Assembly (NCBI RefSeq): GCF_048569485.1
Contig: NW_027442240.1
Coordinates: 62,001 to 126,000, forward strand
Origin: Anomaloglossus baeobatrachus
Taxonomy: Eukaryota > Chordata > Amphibia > Anura > Aromobatidae
Direction of reading: 5' to 3'
DNA length: 64,000 nt
The position numbers and the translations under genes are program-made. The notes under the pieces are model-generated. The model was given only the letters and a program-made list of their open reading frames with translations. It had not been told where the DNA came from and made no database searches. Below are positions 1-9,382 of the stretch, one piece after another (positions within the stretch are counted from its first letter, which is position 1; each line of letters starts with the position of its first letter).

Positions 1-2895
1 CACTACCAATGCGCCAAAGACATGTTGAGGAACATGAAGGAGGCAGGGGTTATTAGGGACAGCTGTAGTCCCTGGGCCGCTCCGTTGGTGCTGGTTAAGA
101 AGAAGGATGGCACCATGCGGATGTGTGTGGATTACCGGAAGATTAACCAGATAACGCATAAGGATGCTTACCCTCTGCCCCGCATCAAAGAGTCCCTGGC
201 CTCGCTGAGAACCGCTAACTACTTCTCCACCCTTGACCTCACCAGCGGGTACTGGCAGGTGGCCGTGGCACCGGAAGACCGAGAGAAGACTGCCTATGGG
301 ACCGTTTTGCTGTACTTGGATGATGTGATTGTGTACTCACAGACGTATGAAGCCCACCTGGAGCACCTAGCCGAGGTGTTCGCGTCCCTTGCCAAGTATG
401 GGATGAAGTTGAAGCCCTCAAAGTGTCATCTGCTGAAACCCAGAGTGCAGTACCTAGGACATGTGGTTGGTGCGGAAGGTGTCGCCCCCAACCCCGAGAA
501 GATCACCGCCATCCAAGACTGGCCGAGACCGACCACAGTGAGGGAAGTGAGGCAGTTTCTGGGCCTGGTGGGATATTACCGTCGCTTCATTAAGGGGTAC
601 ACAAAGATGGCTGCCCCCATGCAAGACCTCCTCGTAGGACAGACCAAGGGTGGTAGATCCCTAGTAGCCCCATTGGTGTGGGAAGAAAAGCATGAGGAAT
701 CCTTCCGCCAGCTGAGAACAGCCCTGACCGGAGAGGAAATCCTAGCGTACCCTGACTACAGCCGCCCATTCATCCTCTACACCGACGCCAGCAATGTGGG
801 CTTGGGGGCTGTTCTATCCCAGGTCCAAGACAGAAGGGAAAAGGTAATAGCTTATGCTAGCCGAAAACTCCGACCGACTGAGAGGAACCCTGAGAACTAC
901 ATCTCCTTCAAGCTTGAGCTCTTGGCACTGGTGTGGGCTATCACCGAGCGGTTCCGCCATTACCTGGCAGCAGCCAAGTTCACCGCGTACACAGACAATA
1001 ACCTGCTGACCCATCTAGATACGGCCAAGCTGGGCGCGTTGGAGCAGCGGTGGGTGACCAGGTTAGCCAACTACGATTTCACCATCAAGTACCGGGCCGG
1101 CCGTACCAACGTCAATGCCAATGCACTCTCCCGGATGCCCCACCTGTCGGAAGAGGGGCCAGAGGATGATGACCTCGAAGAGATCGAGTTGCCTGCATTT
1201 CACCGGCCATTCACTGAGAAGGTGCACGTCTACCAACAACGGGTGAACCTGGATCCGCTGCCCCGACAGGACTGGCAGGAAGCTCAGGACCAGGCACCTG
1301 CTGTCCGCCTGGTCAAGACTCTAGTGGAACAGGGTTCTGCTGGGATAGACCCTGCTGCCCCTGCCGAAGCCCAACGTCTGTGGCAAGAATGGACCCGGCT
1401 ATACCAACACCAGGGGAAGTTGTATCGCGAGCTGATTAATCCAAAGACTCACGAGAAGATCCGCCAGCTGGTGATTCCCCAGGCTAACGTGCCCACCGTC
1501 CTGCAAGCATACCATGATGGTGCAGTGCACTTCGGGTGGAAGAAGCTAGAGATGTTGTTAAGAGAGCGGTTCTATTGGAGTGGAATGCGGGAATCTGTGG
1601 AGGCCTGGTGCCGAGAATGTGGCCCTTGCGCATTGAGAAGGAAGGACGAGGCCAGCCAGAAGGCACCCCTACACCCGATCATTACACACCAACCGCTGGA
1701 GCTGGTTGCCCTTGACCATGTAAAGCTCACCCCCAGCCGAAGTGGGTACACCTACGCTCTGACCATCGTAGACCACTACTCGAGGTTCCTGGTGGTTGTC
1801 CCAGTTAAGGACTTAACCGGCCGCACCGCTGCTAAGGCTTTCCAGGCTTATTTCTGTTGACCGCATTGGTACCCGGAGAGGGTGCTTACCGACCAGGGTC
1901 CGGCCTTTGAAGCAGAGGTATTCCAGGAATTCTGCCAGTTGTACGGCTGCAAGAAAATCCGGACCACGCCTTACCACGCCCAAACCAATGGCATTTGTGA
2001 AAAGATGAACCACTTGGTCCTGGGCCTCCTCAAGACGTTACCACTGGAAGAGCGGAACCTGTGGCTGGAGAATCTACCTGACCTGGTCGATATGTACAAC
2101 AACATCCCTTCCAGCTCTACGAAATGCACTCCAGCATACCTGATGAGAGCTCGTCCCGGCCGGCTACCAGTGGATCTGGAAATGGGCTTGGAAGCTTCAG
2201 AAGCACTCCTGTCGACAGCTGAATGGGACACTCGGCGGAGGACACAGTACCGACAGGTCCAGGAGTATGTTGAAAAGAACTTGTGCCGGAGTCGGGGACA
2301 ACAGGAGCAGTGCTTCAACAAGAAGGCGCCTGCCGGTTCCTTCCAACCTGGGGATGTAGTGCTGAAGCGGAAAAGAAGGGCCCACAAGCTGGATGATCAA
2401 TGGGAAAAAACCCCGTATGTAGTCCAGCCCACAGGATGGGAGAATGGGAAGGCCTACCAGATCAGCCGTGACCAGGGGGGGACTTTGGCCACGGTTTCCC
2501 GAGACCACCTGAAGAAGTGCCCACCAGCATTGAGAGTAGCGGATGAGGCTCCAGTTCCCAGTCCAGTGGAGAAGGAAAAAGAGGTAATCCACACCATGAT
2601 GGGTGATTTTCCAGCAGACTGGCCTACACAGAACGGTGCGGTGATCCTTCCAGTGATACTGTTCCCACAACCCGTGGATGAAGAAATGATGGAAACGGTT
2701 AACCGCGAGCCAGTGCCCAGGGATGTACCTGTACCCAGCTCCCCTACGCCTCCGCCTGCCCCACATGATAGCAGGGAGGAGGAACTGACTGTTCCCTCTG
2801 CCCCACTGCCTGTCACCACTGACACCGGATCCCGAAGGTCCACTCGCCCCAACCTAGGTAGACCCCCACTTAGGTACAGGGAAACTACTCTTTAA
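1..2895 (+). mobile_element. Ty3/gypsy retrotransposon pol region (fossil)
   Basis: Old Ty3/gypsy element whose 5' part lies outside the window. Reading left to right it carries reverse transcriptase sequence (VDYRKIN and YLDDVIVYS blocks), RNase H (YTDASNVGLGAVL), an integrase zinc-binding region, the integrase catalytic core (LTDQGPAF, YHAQTNG) and a GPY/F-like module near the end. A purine tract and an LTR follow directly, so orientation is plus. It looks broken, with at least two interruptions. The coding blocks are still readable, which suggests moderate rather than great age. Family assignment rests on domain order and motifs; the exact clade is not determined. Confidence 0.93.
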
Positions 2896-3505
2896 AAGGG
2901 GGGGGCTTTATGTGTTGAGTGTACCAGTTTGAAAGTTTTAAATGATAAGTAAAGATGATCAACCAAAGAAGTTTACCTGATTGAACCGTGATTAAACCGG
3001 CCGTTGCCGGCAACTGTTGTCCCCGTAGGGACTGTGCAACCATTGCGTAAGGAACTGCTTACGGACAAGCCCGAGAACTTGCAGGGCAACCACAAACTTA
3101 GTGCAATGTAAATAAAAATGTTTGTTGGCTTGACACCGTTACCGCCTCCGGAGAGGCTGATTTGGGAGGATGGGCCTGGAGGAAAGGGATGGCCTAGGCC
3201 CGCCACTACCGTAACCGGTGGCGATCCTCCGGGGGTTCAGGGGTCCCCTTGGACGTGGGCCCCCTGAAAGAGACAGAACCCGCTCGGGCAACTTGGTGCT
3301 GGACTGGGGTCAAGGGGTGCTGCCCGCTTCTTAGGGGCAGCATCAGGGCCAGGTTGTTTGGGTGGGAGAAGAGCGGAAGCTGTACCGTTGTAAAATGTTT
3401 ATGATGCTTTTACATGTTTTACCGTTTTATTCTTTTTCAGTTGTGAAAATAAAACCGGTGATGGACGGGCAGCCCGCGGACGGTCTGCATTTTACTATAG
3501 GGGAA
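2894..3505 (+). repeat. Polypurine tract and 3' LTR of the Ty3/gypsy fossil
   Basis: An AAAAGGGGGGGG tract at 2894-2905 lies just after pol, as expected for the plus-strand primer. The LTR probably begins with TGTGTTGAG at 2911. An AATAAA signal sits at 3448-3453. The right edge is uncertain because different sequence, the hairpin-tipped palindrome arm, begins at 3506. No second LTR of this element is in the window, so LTR-LTR dating is not possible here. Confidence 0.7.
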
Positions 3506-4004
3506 TGTGGCGCCCTGGACAAGCCAGGTCGTCACAGGTACTACACCAACACGCTCTACACTCCGGCTAGGCACACCGAAGCTAAACACAAATCCTAGTT
3601 GCCTTCCTCCAGGGGCTGATGTCCACACCAGGGGGTGGGCCAGGCGGTTGATCCCACCCACCGAGGAGTTCACAGTCCTGGAGGCGGGAAAAGGAGTCAG
3701 ATTAGAGATCAGTTTTGGAGTTAGAGAAGTGAAGAGGAGAGGAGACTGACCGTGTCCGTGTGTGTGGCCCGGGCACTCAGCAAGGTTGGCAGACGGTGGT
3801 GACCTTCTGCAGGAGAGGCTGATTGGAGTGAACCGTACGGACCGGGGATGGGCGGTGGCCCGCCGGTACCAGATCGGGGAGTGAAGAGAAGCCAGCACCA
3901 TCCGGCAGGGCCTACGGACCCCGACCAGGCTAGGAGTCGCCGTAAAACCGGTCAAATCCGTTAGCGACAGGAACCTCCAGGGTTTCCCAGCAGTCAAGAC
4001 CCGA
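3506..4004 (+). repeat. LTR or leader of a second Ty3/gypsy family (fossil)
   Basis: The segment starts TGTGGCGCC and its first 31 bases can fold on themselves (TGTGGCG...CACA, with CCTGG pairing CCAGG around ACAAG). It runs directly into a Ty3/gypsy pol fragment. It could be an LTR (TG start) or the post-LTR leader, because TGGCGCC resembles a tRNA-Lys primer-binding site. The mirror copy is at 41023-41518. No coding function is assigned. Confidence 0.55.
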
Positions 4005-4569
4005 TTGAAGGCAACAGCTCACACCGTAGAGGGAAGCACAGTCACCGCCAAGGCTACAGTTCCCAGGGCCAGAGCCTGCGGGCAAAAGGGGCTCCCTCAG
4101 CATCCATCCAAGCTGGGGAGCGGGTTACCGGTGGGAAGCCCGCTAGATTTTGGGGGAATAAAAGGGGTCCACCACCACATCCCCACAGGTGCACACCCAC
4201 CCATCAAAGAGAGCTATAAGCCAATACCACCTTCACATTGCCAGTGTACCAAGGACATGTTGAGCAACATGAAGGCGGCTGGGGTTATCCGTGACAGTTG
4301 TAGCCTTTGGGCAGCTCTGTTGATCCTGTTAAAAAAGAAGGACGGCACCATTCCCCGTATTGAGGAATCGCTAGCTGCATTGAGAACTGCAAATTATTTT
4401 TCTACCCTTGATCTCACTAGTCACTATTGGCAAGTGTCCGTTGCTGAGGCAGACCGGGAGAAGACCGCCTTCGCCACCCCTATGGGTCTCTGCGAGTTCA
4501 AAAGCATGCCCTTCGAGCTGTGCAATGCGCCAGGAACCTTCCAGAGGCTGATGGAATGCTGCTTGGGAC
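4005..4569 (+). mobile_element. Ty3/gypsy pol fragment (fossil)
   Basis: An open stretch with clear similarity to the protease-RT linker and the start of reverse transcriptase of the element at 1-2895 (KAAGVIRDSCS, NYFSTLDLTS, YWQVSVAEADREKTAF). It is a partial copy, extensively rearranged, and ends at a junction with LINE sequence at about 4570. The mirror is at 40462-41022. It is clearly a fossil. Confidence 0.88.
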
Positions 4570-4797
4570 AAGATTTTAGGGTGTATAAAAAGGGAGATTA
4601 GATCCCGTGATCCCAACGTATTGTTACACCTCTATAAATCACTTGTAAGGCTACATCTGGAATATGGGAACCAGTTTTGGGCTCCACATTTTAATAAGGA
4701 CATTCAGAAGTTAGAGTCAGTTCAAAGGTGGGCAACTAGACTACTACAAGGAATGGAAGGCCTCCCATATGATGACAAGTTGAAAAAGTTATTAAGT
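4570..4797 (+). mobile_element. LINE fragment (L2/CR1-like RT C-terminal region)
   Basis: The translation LHLYKSLVRLHLEYG followed by FWAPHFNKDIQKLE and VQRWATRLLQGMEGLPY matches the conserved C-terminal region of CR1/L2-type LINE reverse transcriptases. Only about 75 codons are present, and both ends are abrupt joins to Ty3/gypsy sequence. A second LINE fragment with the same left breakpoint (after CAAGATTTTAGGG) is at 7251-7352. The mirror is at 40230-40457. Clade assignment is tentative. Confidence 0.75.
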
Positions 4798-4940
4798 GAT
4801 TATTGGCTGCAATGGGGCTTTCTGGCTGGTGCCAGCCTCTCTTCTTAGCACACAGGAACCACAATCCCTACACCATGCTTCAATGGATTCTCTCATCCCA
4901 GCCCAGTAAAGCTACATATTTTACACAGTCATAAGCAGCC
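4798..4940 (-). mobile_element. Ty3/gypsy integrase zinc-region fragment (fossil)
   Basis: On the minus strand this encodes part of the integrase N-terminal zinc-binding segment, with an EAWCRDCGSC-type motif. The same block recurs at 40090-40230 (mirror) and at the right edge of the window (63900-64000). It is a small isolated piece. Confidence 0.7.
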
Positions 4941-5208
4941 AAAAGGGATCTATTCTATTCAATTGCAAATGATCTAGATAAGACTGAGAATAAGATACTG
5001 CACGGGACATAGCAGAGTTGGTCAAGTTGAGTGGAGATGAGTTTGCTATTTGGCACAGCTTTTTGCATCAATAAAGCAAGTAAAAGGTGTGAAAGATAAA
5101 AAAAAGGGTGAAAGTGTGAAAAGTGAATTGGCCAAATTGAGGTGCATATAAAGTTTTTGCTTTCTTTCAATTCACTAATGGGGCTCATTTGAATCAGGTG
5201 AATTGAGT
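4941..5208. other. Unassigned sequence flanking the U2 unit
   Basis: AT-rich sequence with no coding signal I can support. It is the 3' flank of the U2 snRNA unit and is conserved in the mirror copy (39819-40089). The short open frames here have no recognisable domain. Confidence 0.5.
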
Positions 5209-5610
5209 TCTGCTTTTGGAAACTGGGTTAAGAAGGGGTGCACCGGTCCTGGAGGTACTGCAATACCAGGTCAATGCGTGGAGTGGACAGAGCAAGATTT
5301 TTTCCATCTCCTTGTTCTAAAAATCCATTTAATATATGGTCCCCAGAGAGGGGACGTATCAGATATTAAACTGATAAGAACAGATTTAATTTTTTTTTTT
5401 TTCTGTTTATCAGTAGGACTTCAAAATAACAAAGGTGATCGCCTCCCGTTGCCTGGGAACCGTCCAGGCACAAGAGGGCTATGTGTCACCAGAAGGCGCA
5501 CACACTTCCTCAAGGCCGGCAGACGTGCAATCCCAGGCACCTTCCAGTACCGACCAAGGTAGCGTCCTCCGAAACTACACTTGATCTTAGCCAAAAGGCC
5601 GAGAAGCTAT
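5209..5610 (-). pseudogene. RNU2-like: U2 snRNA gene unit interrupted by a 187-bp class insertion (left copy)
   Basis: The minus strand carries the U2 5' end (GCTTCTCGGCCTTTTGGC, near 5592-5609), then foreign sequence with a T tract on the plus strand, then the rest of U2 (about 5237-5395), including the ATTTTTAG Sm-like site and the 3' stem region. A 3' box (GTTTCCAAAAGCAGA on the minus strand) lies at 5209-5223. The interruption falls in the branchpoint-pairing sequence GTAGTA. It is the mirror of the copy at 39418-39818, where coordinates are easier to read. It cannot yield normal U2 as it stands. Confidence 0.9.
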
Positions 5611-6492
5611 AACCCGAATTGGTTACGGCCTTGAGTGGCACCCTGGCCTATACCGGACACATCTTAGGGAGAGGGAGACAAACCCACGCCTACAGAAGAC
5701 ATTTTGTCACCCAAGCCAACCCTTGAAAAGGCTGTTTTGCAGAGCAAAAACAAGAAGAATGGTGCTTTTTGCAGCCGCCGCCCACTGCAATGAATCTGAA
5801 TAACTCCTCCTTTTGGACACAAGCACCTCCCCTCCCCCTTGCAGTCTTTCCAATTCATGATACAAAAAGACGGACGGACAGGACAGGACAGGACAGGCTG
5901 CCTGACTTTCCGTCACTGCCACCCTTTGCCATCCTTGCCCGTAGAAAGCCCTTTCATCATCCCCAAACCCTAATCTTTTCCCTTCCCTTCCCAGATGCGT
6001 CTCACTCCCTTTCATTAGGAAGTGAGCGCAGCCTTTTCTCCGTTCTGCACATGCGCGACGTTAAACACAAATGCGCAGGCGTGCGTTCCATTACCCTCAC
6101 TGCATTCCACTCCCATACAGGAAGTGGGCGCAGCTATTACTACGGTCGCACATAAAAGAACCCACGGCCACCACTGCACATAGCTGACTCCACCACAGGA
6201 CACCCACTTCTACACCAACACAGGTAAGACAGGATCGGCACCTCTATGCTCCTGTTACAATCAGGCTCAGTCACCATGTGATAACGCTCTCAACTCTTTA
6301 GTTGCAGGCTCCCCTTGCTTCACCTCCACTGGCTGTGCTGCCATTTCCTCTCCCACCTGGAAGGTATACTTTATTCCACTATTTTCCTGTTTCTCTCTTC
6401 CCCCTTTTCCCATAACCTACTTTTATCTGCATTTGTGGGGTATCTATATGCTATTTACATCATAGTTTTATTCATTAATATGGAAGGGAAGA
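5611..6492. other. U2 upstream flank and unassigned sequence
   Basis: The first part is the 5' flank of the minus-strand U2 unit. It contains a short (AGGAC)n-like run near 5878-5899 and sequence that could hold snRNA promoter elements. From about 6230 to 6492 I recognise nothing. The mirror is at 38540-39417. The open frames here lack domains. Confidence 0.45.
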
Positions 6493-7250
6493 GTGCCCAT
6501 GAGAGTGTTGAACTGCGGAGAGCAAGAGATTAAGCTGCTCCGATTTGCCACCATTGATAAGCTGTTCTCAGTAGATACACATGCTATCCAAACAGCAGCA
6601 TCCACCATTGCTTCAGCCCACCCATTCAGTGACAGCTCACCAAGTCAGCCAGAGGAGTGGTGTAAGGAATTACACGTAGGCACTGACTCCACACCTTCAC
6701 ATCACAAGAAGGGGGTCTACAGGCTAGTGCAAGAATACGAGCAAGTCTTCAGCAAACATCCGCTAGACTTTTGAAGAATAAAAGGGGTCAAACACTACAT
6801 CCCCACAAGTGCACACCCACCCATCAAAGAGAGATATAAGCCAAAACTACCTGCACATTACCAGTGTACCAAGGACATGTTGAGCAACATGAAGGAGGCT
6901 GGGGTTATCCGTGACAGTTGTAGCCTCTGGGCAGCTCCGTTGGTCCTGTTAAAGAAGAAGGACAGCACCACTCCCCTGTATTGAGGAATAGCTAGCTGCA
7001 TTGAGAACTGCAAATTATTTTTCTACCCTTGATCTCACTAGTCGCTATTGGCAAGTGTCCGTTGCTGAGGCAGACCGGGAGAAGACCGCCTTTGCCACCC
7101 CGATGGGTCTCTGCGAGTTCAAAAGCATGCCCTTCGAGCTGTGCAATTTGCCAGGAACCTTCCAGAGGCTGATGGAATGCTGCTTGGGACACCGAAACTT
7201 TGAAACGGTACTGCTATACCTTTATGATGTTATTGTTTATTCTAAAGCAA
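6493..7250 (+). mobile_element. Ty3/gypsy pol fragment, linker to RT (fossil)
   Basis: Contains a protease-RT linker-like block (VYRLVQEYEQVFSKHPLDF) and RT sequence (NYFSTLDLTS, TPMGLCEFKSMPFELCN, LYLYDVIVYS). It belongs to the same family as 4005-4569. It is broken into more than one frame and ends at a LINE join at about 7250. The mirror is 37779-38535. Confidence 0.88.
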
Positions 7251-7352
7251 ACAAGATTTTAGGGTGTATAAAAAGGGAGATTAGATCCGGTGATCCCAAC
7301 GTATTGTTACCCCTCTATAAATCACTTGTAAGGCCACATCTGGAATATGGGG
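7251..7352 (+). mobile_element. Short LINE fragment (L2/CR1-like)
   Basis: About 100 bp encoding PLYKSLVRPHLEYG in the LINE RT C-terminal style. It begins at the same internal LINE position as the fragment at 4570, although the neighbouring Ty3/gypsy sequence is different. The mirror is at 37676-37778. Confidence 0.7.
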
Positions 7353-7617
7353 TAAAGTCCTGAGCAGGTTGATAACCATTGGTTTGAGCATGGTAGGGTG
7401 TAGTGCGCATCTTCCTGCATCGGTAAAAGCTGCAGAAGTCCTTGAAGATTTCCGCTTCAAAGGCTGTGCCTTGATCTGTGAGGACTCTCTCTGAGTAGCC
7501 ATGAGGTCTGCATAAGTGTGCTTGGAAGACCTTCGCTGCAGTATGGGCCATTAGATCTTTGACTTGTACCACAACCATAAATCTCGAGTAGTTGTCTACC
7601 ATCGTAAGTGCATACGT
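7353..7617 (-). mobile_element. Ty3/gypsy integrase core fragment joined to a SET exon (fossil, left copy)
   Basis: The minus strand encodes integrase catalytic-core sequence (TYALTMVDNYSRF, LTDQGTAFEAEIF, YHAQTNG). Its 5' edge abuts, in the same frame, a host-like SET-domain exon at 7618-7685. The integrase piece is partial. The mirror is 37411-37675. Confidence 0.85.
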
Positions 7618-7876
7618 GAGCTCGCCTCGATATTCTGCAACAAAACTCCCTTTTTCGATTTCAGTTTCAGCAAACACTCCTCTTCCTGTAGAAAATATTT
7701 ATCATTACCTAAGACAGTCATTCTAATGCATGACAATATTAAGGCAATTTAGTTAAAACTTGTTTTAACTCACCTTTAAGGGGATTGATGTATTTCATGG
7801 TCAATCCAGGTTTGTCAGTGATGGCACTGACATAATGTATGGCGTCTTTTTCGGGCGTTATCCTTTGCCTTTTCAT
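7618..7876 (-). pseudogene. Two exons of a KMT5A-like SET-domain gene (left copy)
   Basis: Minus strand. Exon a at 7774-7876 contains DKPGLTMKYINPLKG and is followed by a GTGAGT donor. Exon b at 7618-7685 follows a TTTTCTACAG acceptor and encodes GRGVFAETEIEKGSF and VAEYRGEL. This resembles the start of the SET domain of KMT5A-type lysine methyltransferases (GRGVF..., F..EYRGEL). Only the beginning of the domain is present. It is the mirror of 37152-37410, where the details are described. Confidence 0.65.
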
Positions 7877-8159
7877 TGTGAAAATCCAGTTGCCTATATC
7901 AAAGCAAATTCTACTACTTGTAAAGTATGCAGAAAATGAAATGTAGAACATATAACATCAACTGCTTAGGAACGCATCATAGGTTAGTACTTAAAAGGAT
8001 ATTGTCATGTTCTAGTCATAATGCAAGCTGGACATTTTTCATGTTACCCTGTAATCGCCGGCCTGTTCTAATGCTCACAAGCCAAGATATAGGCTCAGCT
8101 GCTAAGGCTTCCCTCTGCCTTCTGAATGAAACTTGAATATGTCTGGGTCACTGTGTATA
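7877..8159. other. Unassigned sequence
   Basis: No coding signal or repeat family recognised. Present identically in the mirror arm (about 36850-37151). It may be intron or 5' flank of the SET exons. Confidence 0.4.
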
Positions 8160-8885
8160 TAGCAGGTGCTCAGAAAAAATAAGAGTCAATTCAATAGAAA
8201 TAGCTCTGGCACACTATAGTGATCAATAACGTAAGAAAAGAACTCTTGGAATGCTGAAAATTCTTTATTTGTGCAAAAGGATAATTCATCCAACGTTTCG
8301 ACCTTGTTTTTAGGTCTTTATCAAGGATAAAGTTATCTAAGATCATAAAGGGTTACAAAACCATATAAACACGTAATTAGTACATAGTACAACATAACAG
8401 TACAATATATTGCTACTTGAGAGTACAATGGGTCAAATGACCATGATGCACATACAAAAAATTTTTCCAAAGCCATAGTGAAAACATTTGTACTGAGGAA
8501 AGAAAATTTCCACATGACCTATCTGGAGAAACATTCTGGATCAAACAACCAAAAATAGTCAAGCAGGTAAATACACACCTATATGGATAACAGGATGATA
8601 TGTGTTCAATTGTATAGCGTCATTGCCATTAAGGTACAAATGGAAAACTTGCAATCCTATATAGTGAAGGAAATGAACACATATCATATCAAAGAACACA
8701 GGAACATGGGTGTGAGAAAAACCTCAATGTTTATACTTTGTTCTTTATAATGGTGTGAACATGTATATGTCTCAGTACCTTATGCACTTGAGAATTCTAG
8801 TGAGTAGATCATGAAAGCCTATTTCAGAACTGGAATCGGTAAATAATTGTAGGTGGAATCTAAATGAAAAGATGGTACAAGTGTT
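8160..8885 (-). mobile_element. Penelope-like terminal sequence with hammerhead-like core (left copy)
   Basis: The minus strand holds CCTTGATAAAGACCT, a short loop, AGGTCGAAACGTTGG, then an AATAAAG-type signal near 8262. A CTGATGA-like box, a short stem and GAAAC form the arrangement of the hammerhead ribozymes known in PLE terminal repeats, here with a degenerate first box. No RT is seen. The mirror is 36117-36850. Confidence 0.5.
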
Positions 8886-8893
8886 ATCATGAC
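8886..8893 (+). repeat. 8-bp target site duplication, left side of hAT composite
   Basis: ATCATGAC here is repeated at 24897-24904, immediately outside the other end of the element. The mirror arm has a single copy (GTCATGAT, 36135-36142) with no insertion. An 8-bp duplication is the hAT superfamily hallmark. Confidence 0.95.
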
Positions 8894-9159
8894 TAGAGAT
8901 GAGCGAACCGGTCGCGGTTCGGCTCGAGGTTGGTTCGCCGAACGGACCTCCCGTTCGAGTTCGGTTCGTCGAACGTTCGACGAACCGAACTCGAGCCAAT
9001 AGGAAACAATGGCAGGCAATCACAAACACAGAAAAACACCTAGAAAACACCCTCAAAGGTGTCCTAAAGGTGACAAACAACTCAAACACATTGGAAAGTG
9101 ACAAGGACATATACTCATGCGAAAACAAAACAGCTGGACAAGGAAAAAGAGGAGGACAC

Positions 9160-9382
9160 ACAGATATATGAGTATATGCAAGGAAACATCGATTCCATTA
9201 ATGTGCAACTTGAGCCCTGCTCATTCTTGGCTTCCAATCTTGATAAATTGCCTGAGCTCGCCACGTACGTCTTGGGGATCTTGTCGTGTCCTGCAGCCAG
9301 CGTTCTCTCGGAACCTGTCTTCAGTGCTGCTGTGGGTCTGCTGGCAGATAAGCACACGTGTCTGTCCACTGACAATGTGGAC
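9160..9382 (+). pseudogene. hAT transposase C-terminal fragment
   Basis: Encodes VQLEPCSFLASNLDKLPEL and ILSCPAASVLSEPVFSAA, which match the hAT C-terminal dimerisation (hATC) region of the transposase at 13404-16555 (there VSERVF). Here the SER of the motif reads SEP, so a conserved position has changed. The fragment is joined directly to the element's 5' end, indicating an internally deleted copy, and it leads straight into the 220-bp array. Confidence 0.85.

Larger units (their letters stand above)
3506..8893. repeat. Left outer arm of giant inverted repeat
   Basis: This 5.4 kb segment is matched in inverted orientation by 36115-41518. The two agree over long stretches with only scattered differences; for example, the pol fragments of the two arms differ at three residues in 198. 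The outer tip is a hairpin-forming sequence starting TGTGGCG at 3506. The inner end is ATCATGAC at 8886-8893, where the 16 kb hAT insertion begins. The arm continues at 24897. It contains Ty3/gypsy, LINE, U2, SET-exon and PLE-like pieces, listed separately. Confidence 0.95.

Noticed and set aside
5769-6155. 128-residue plus-strand frame beside U2
   Set aside because: Low-complexity translation of the U2 upstream flank with no recognisable domain; mirrored at 38873-39259 by the palindrome.
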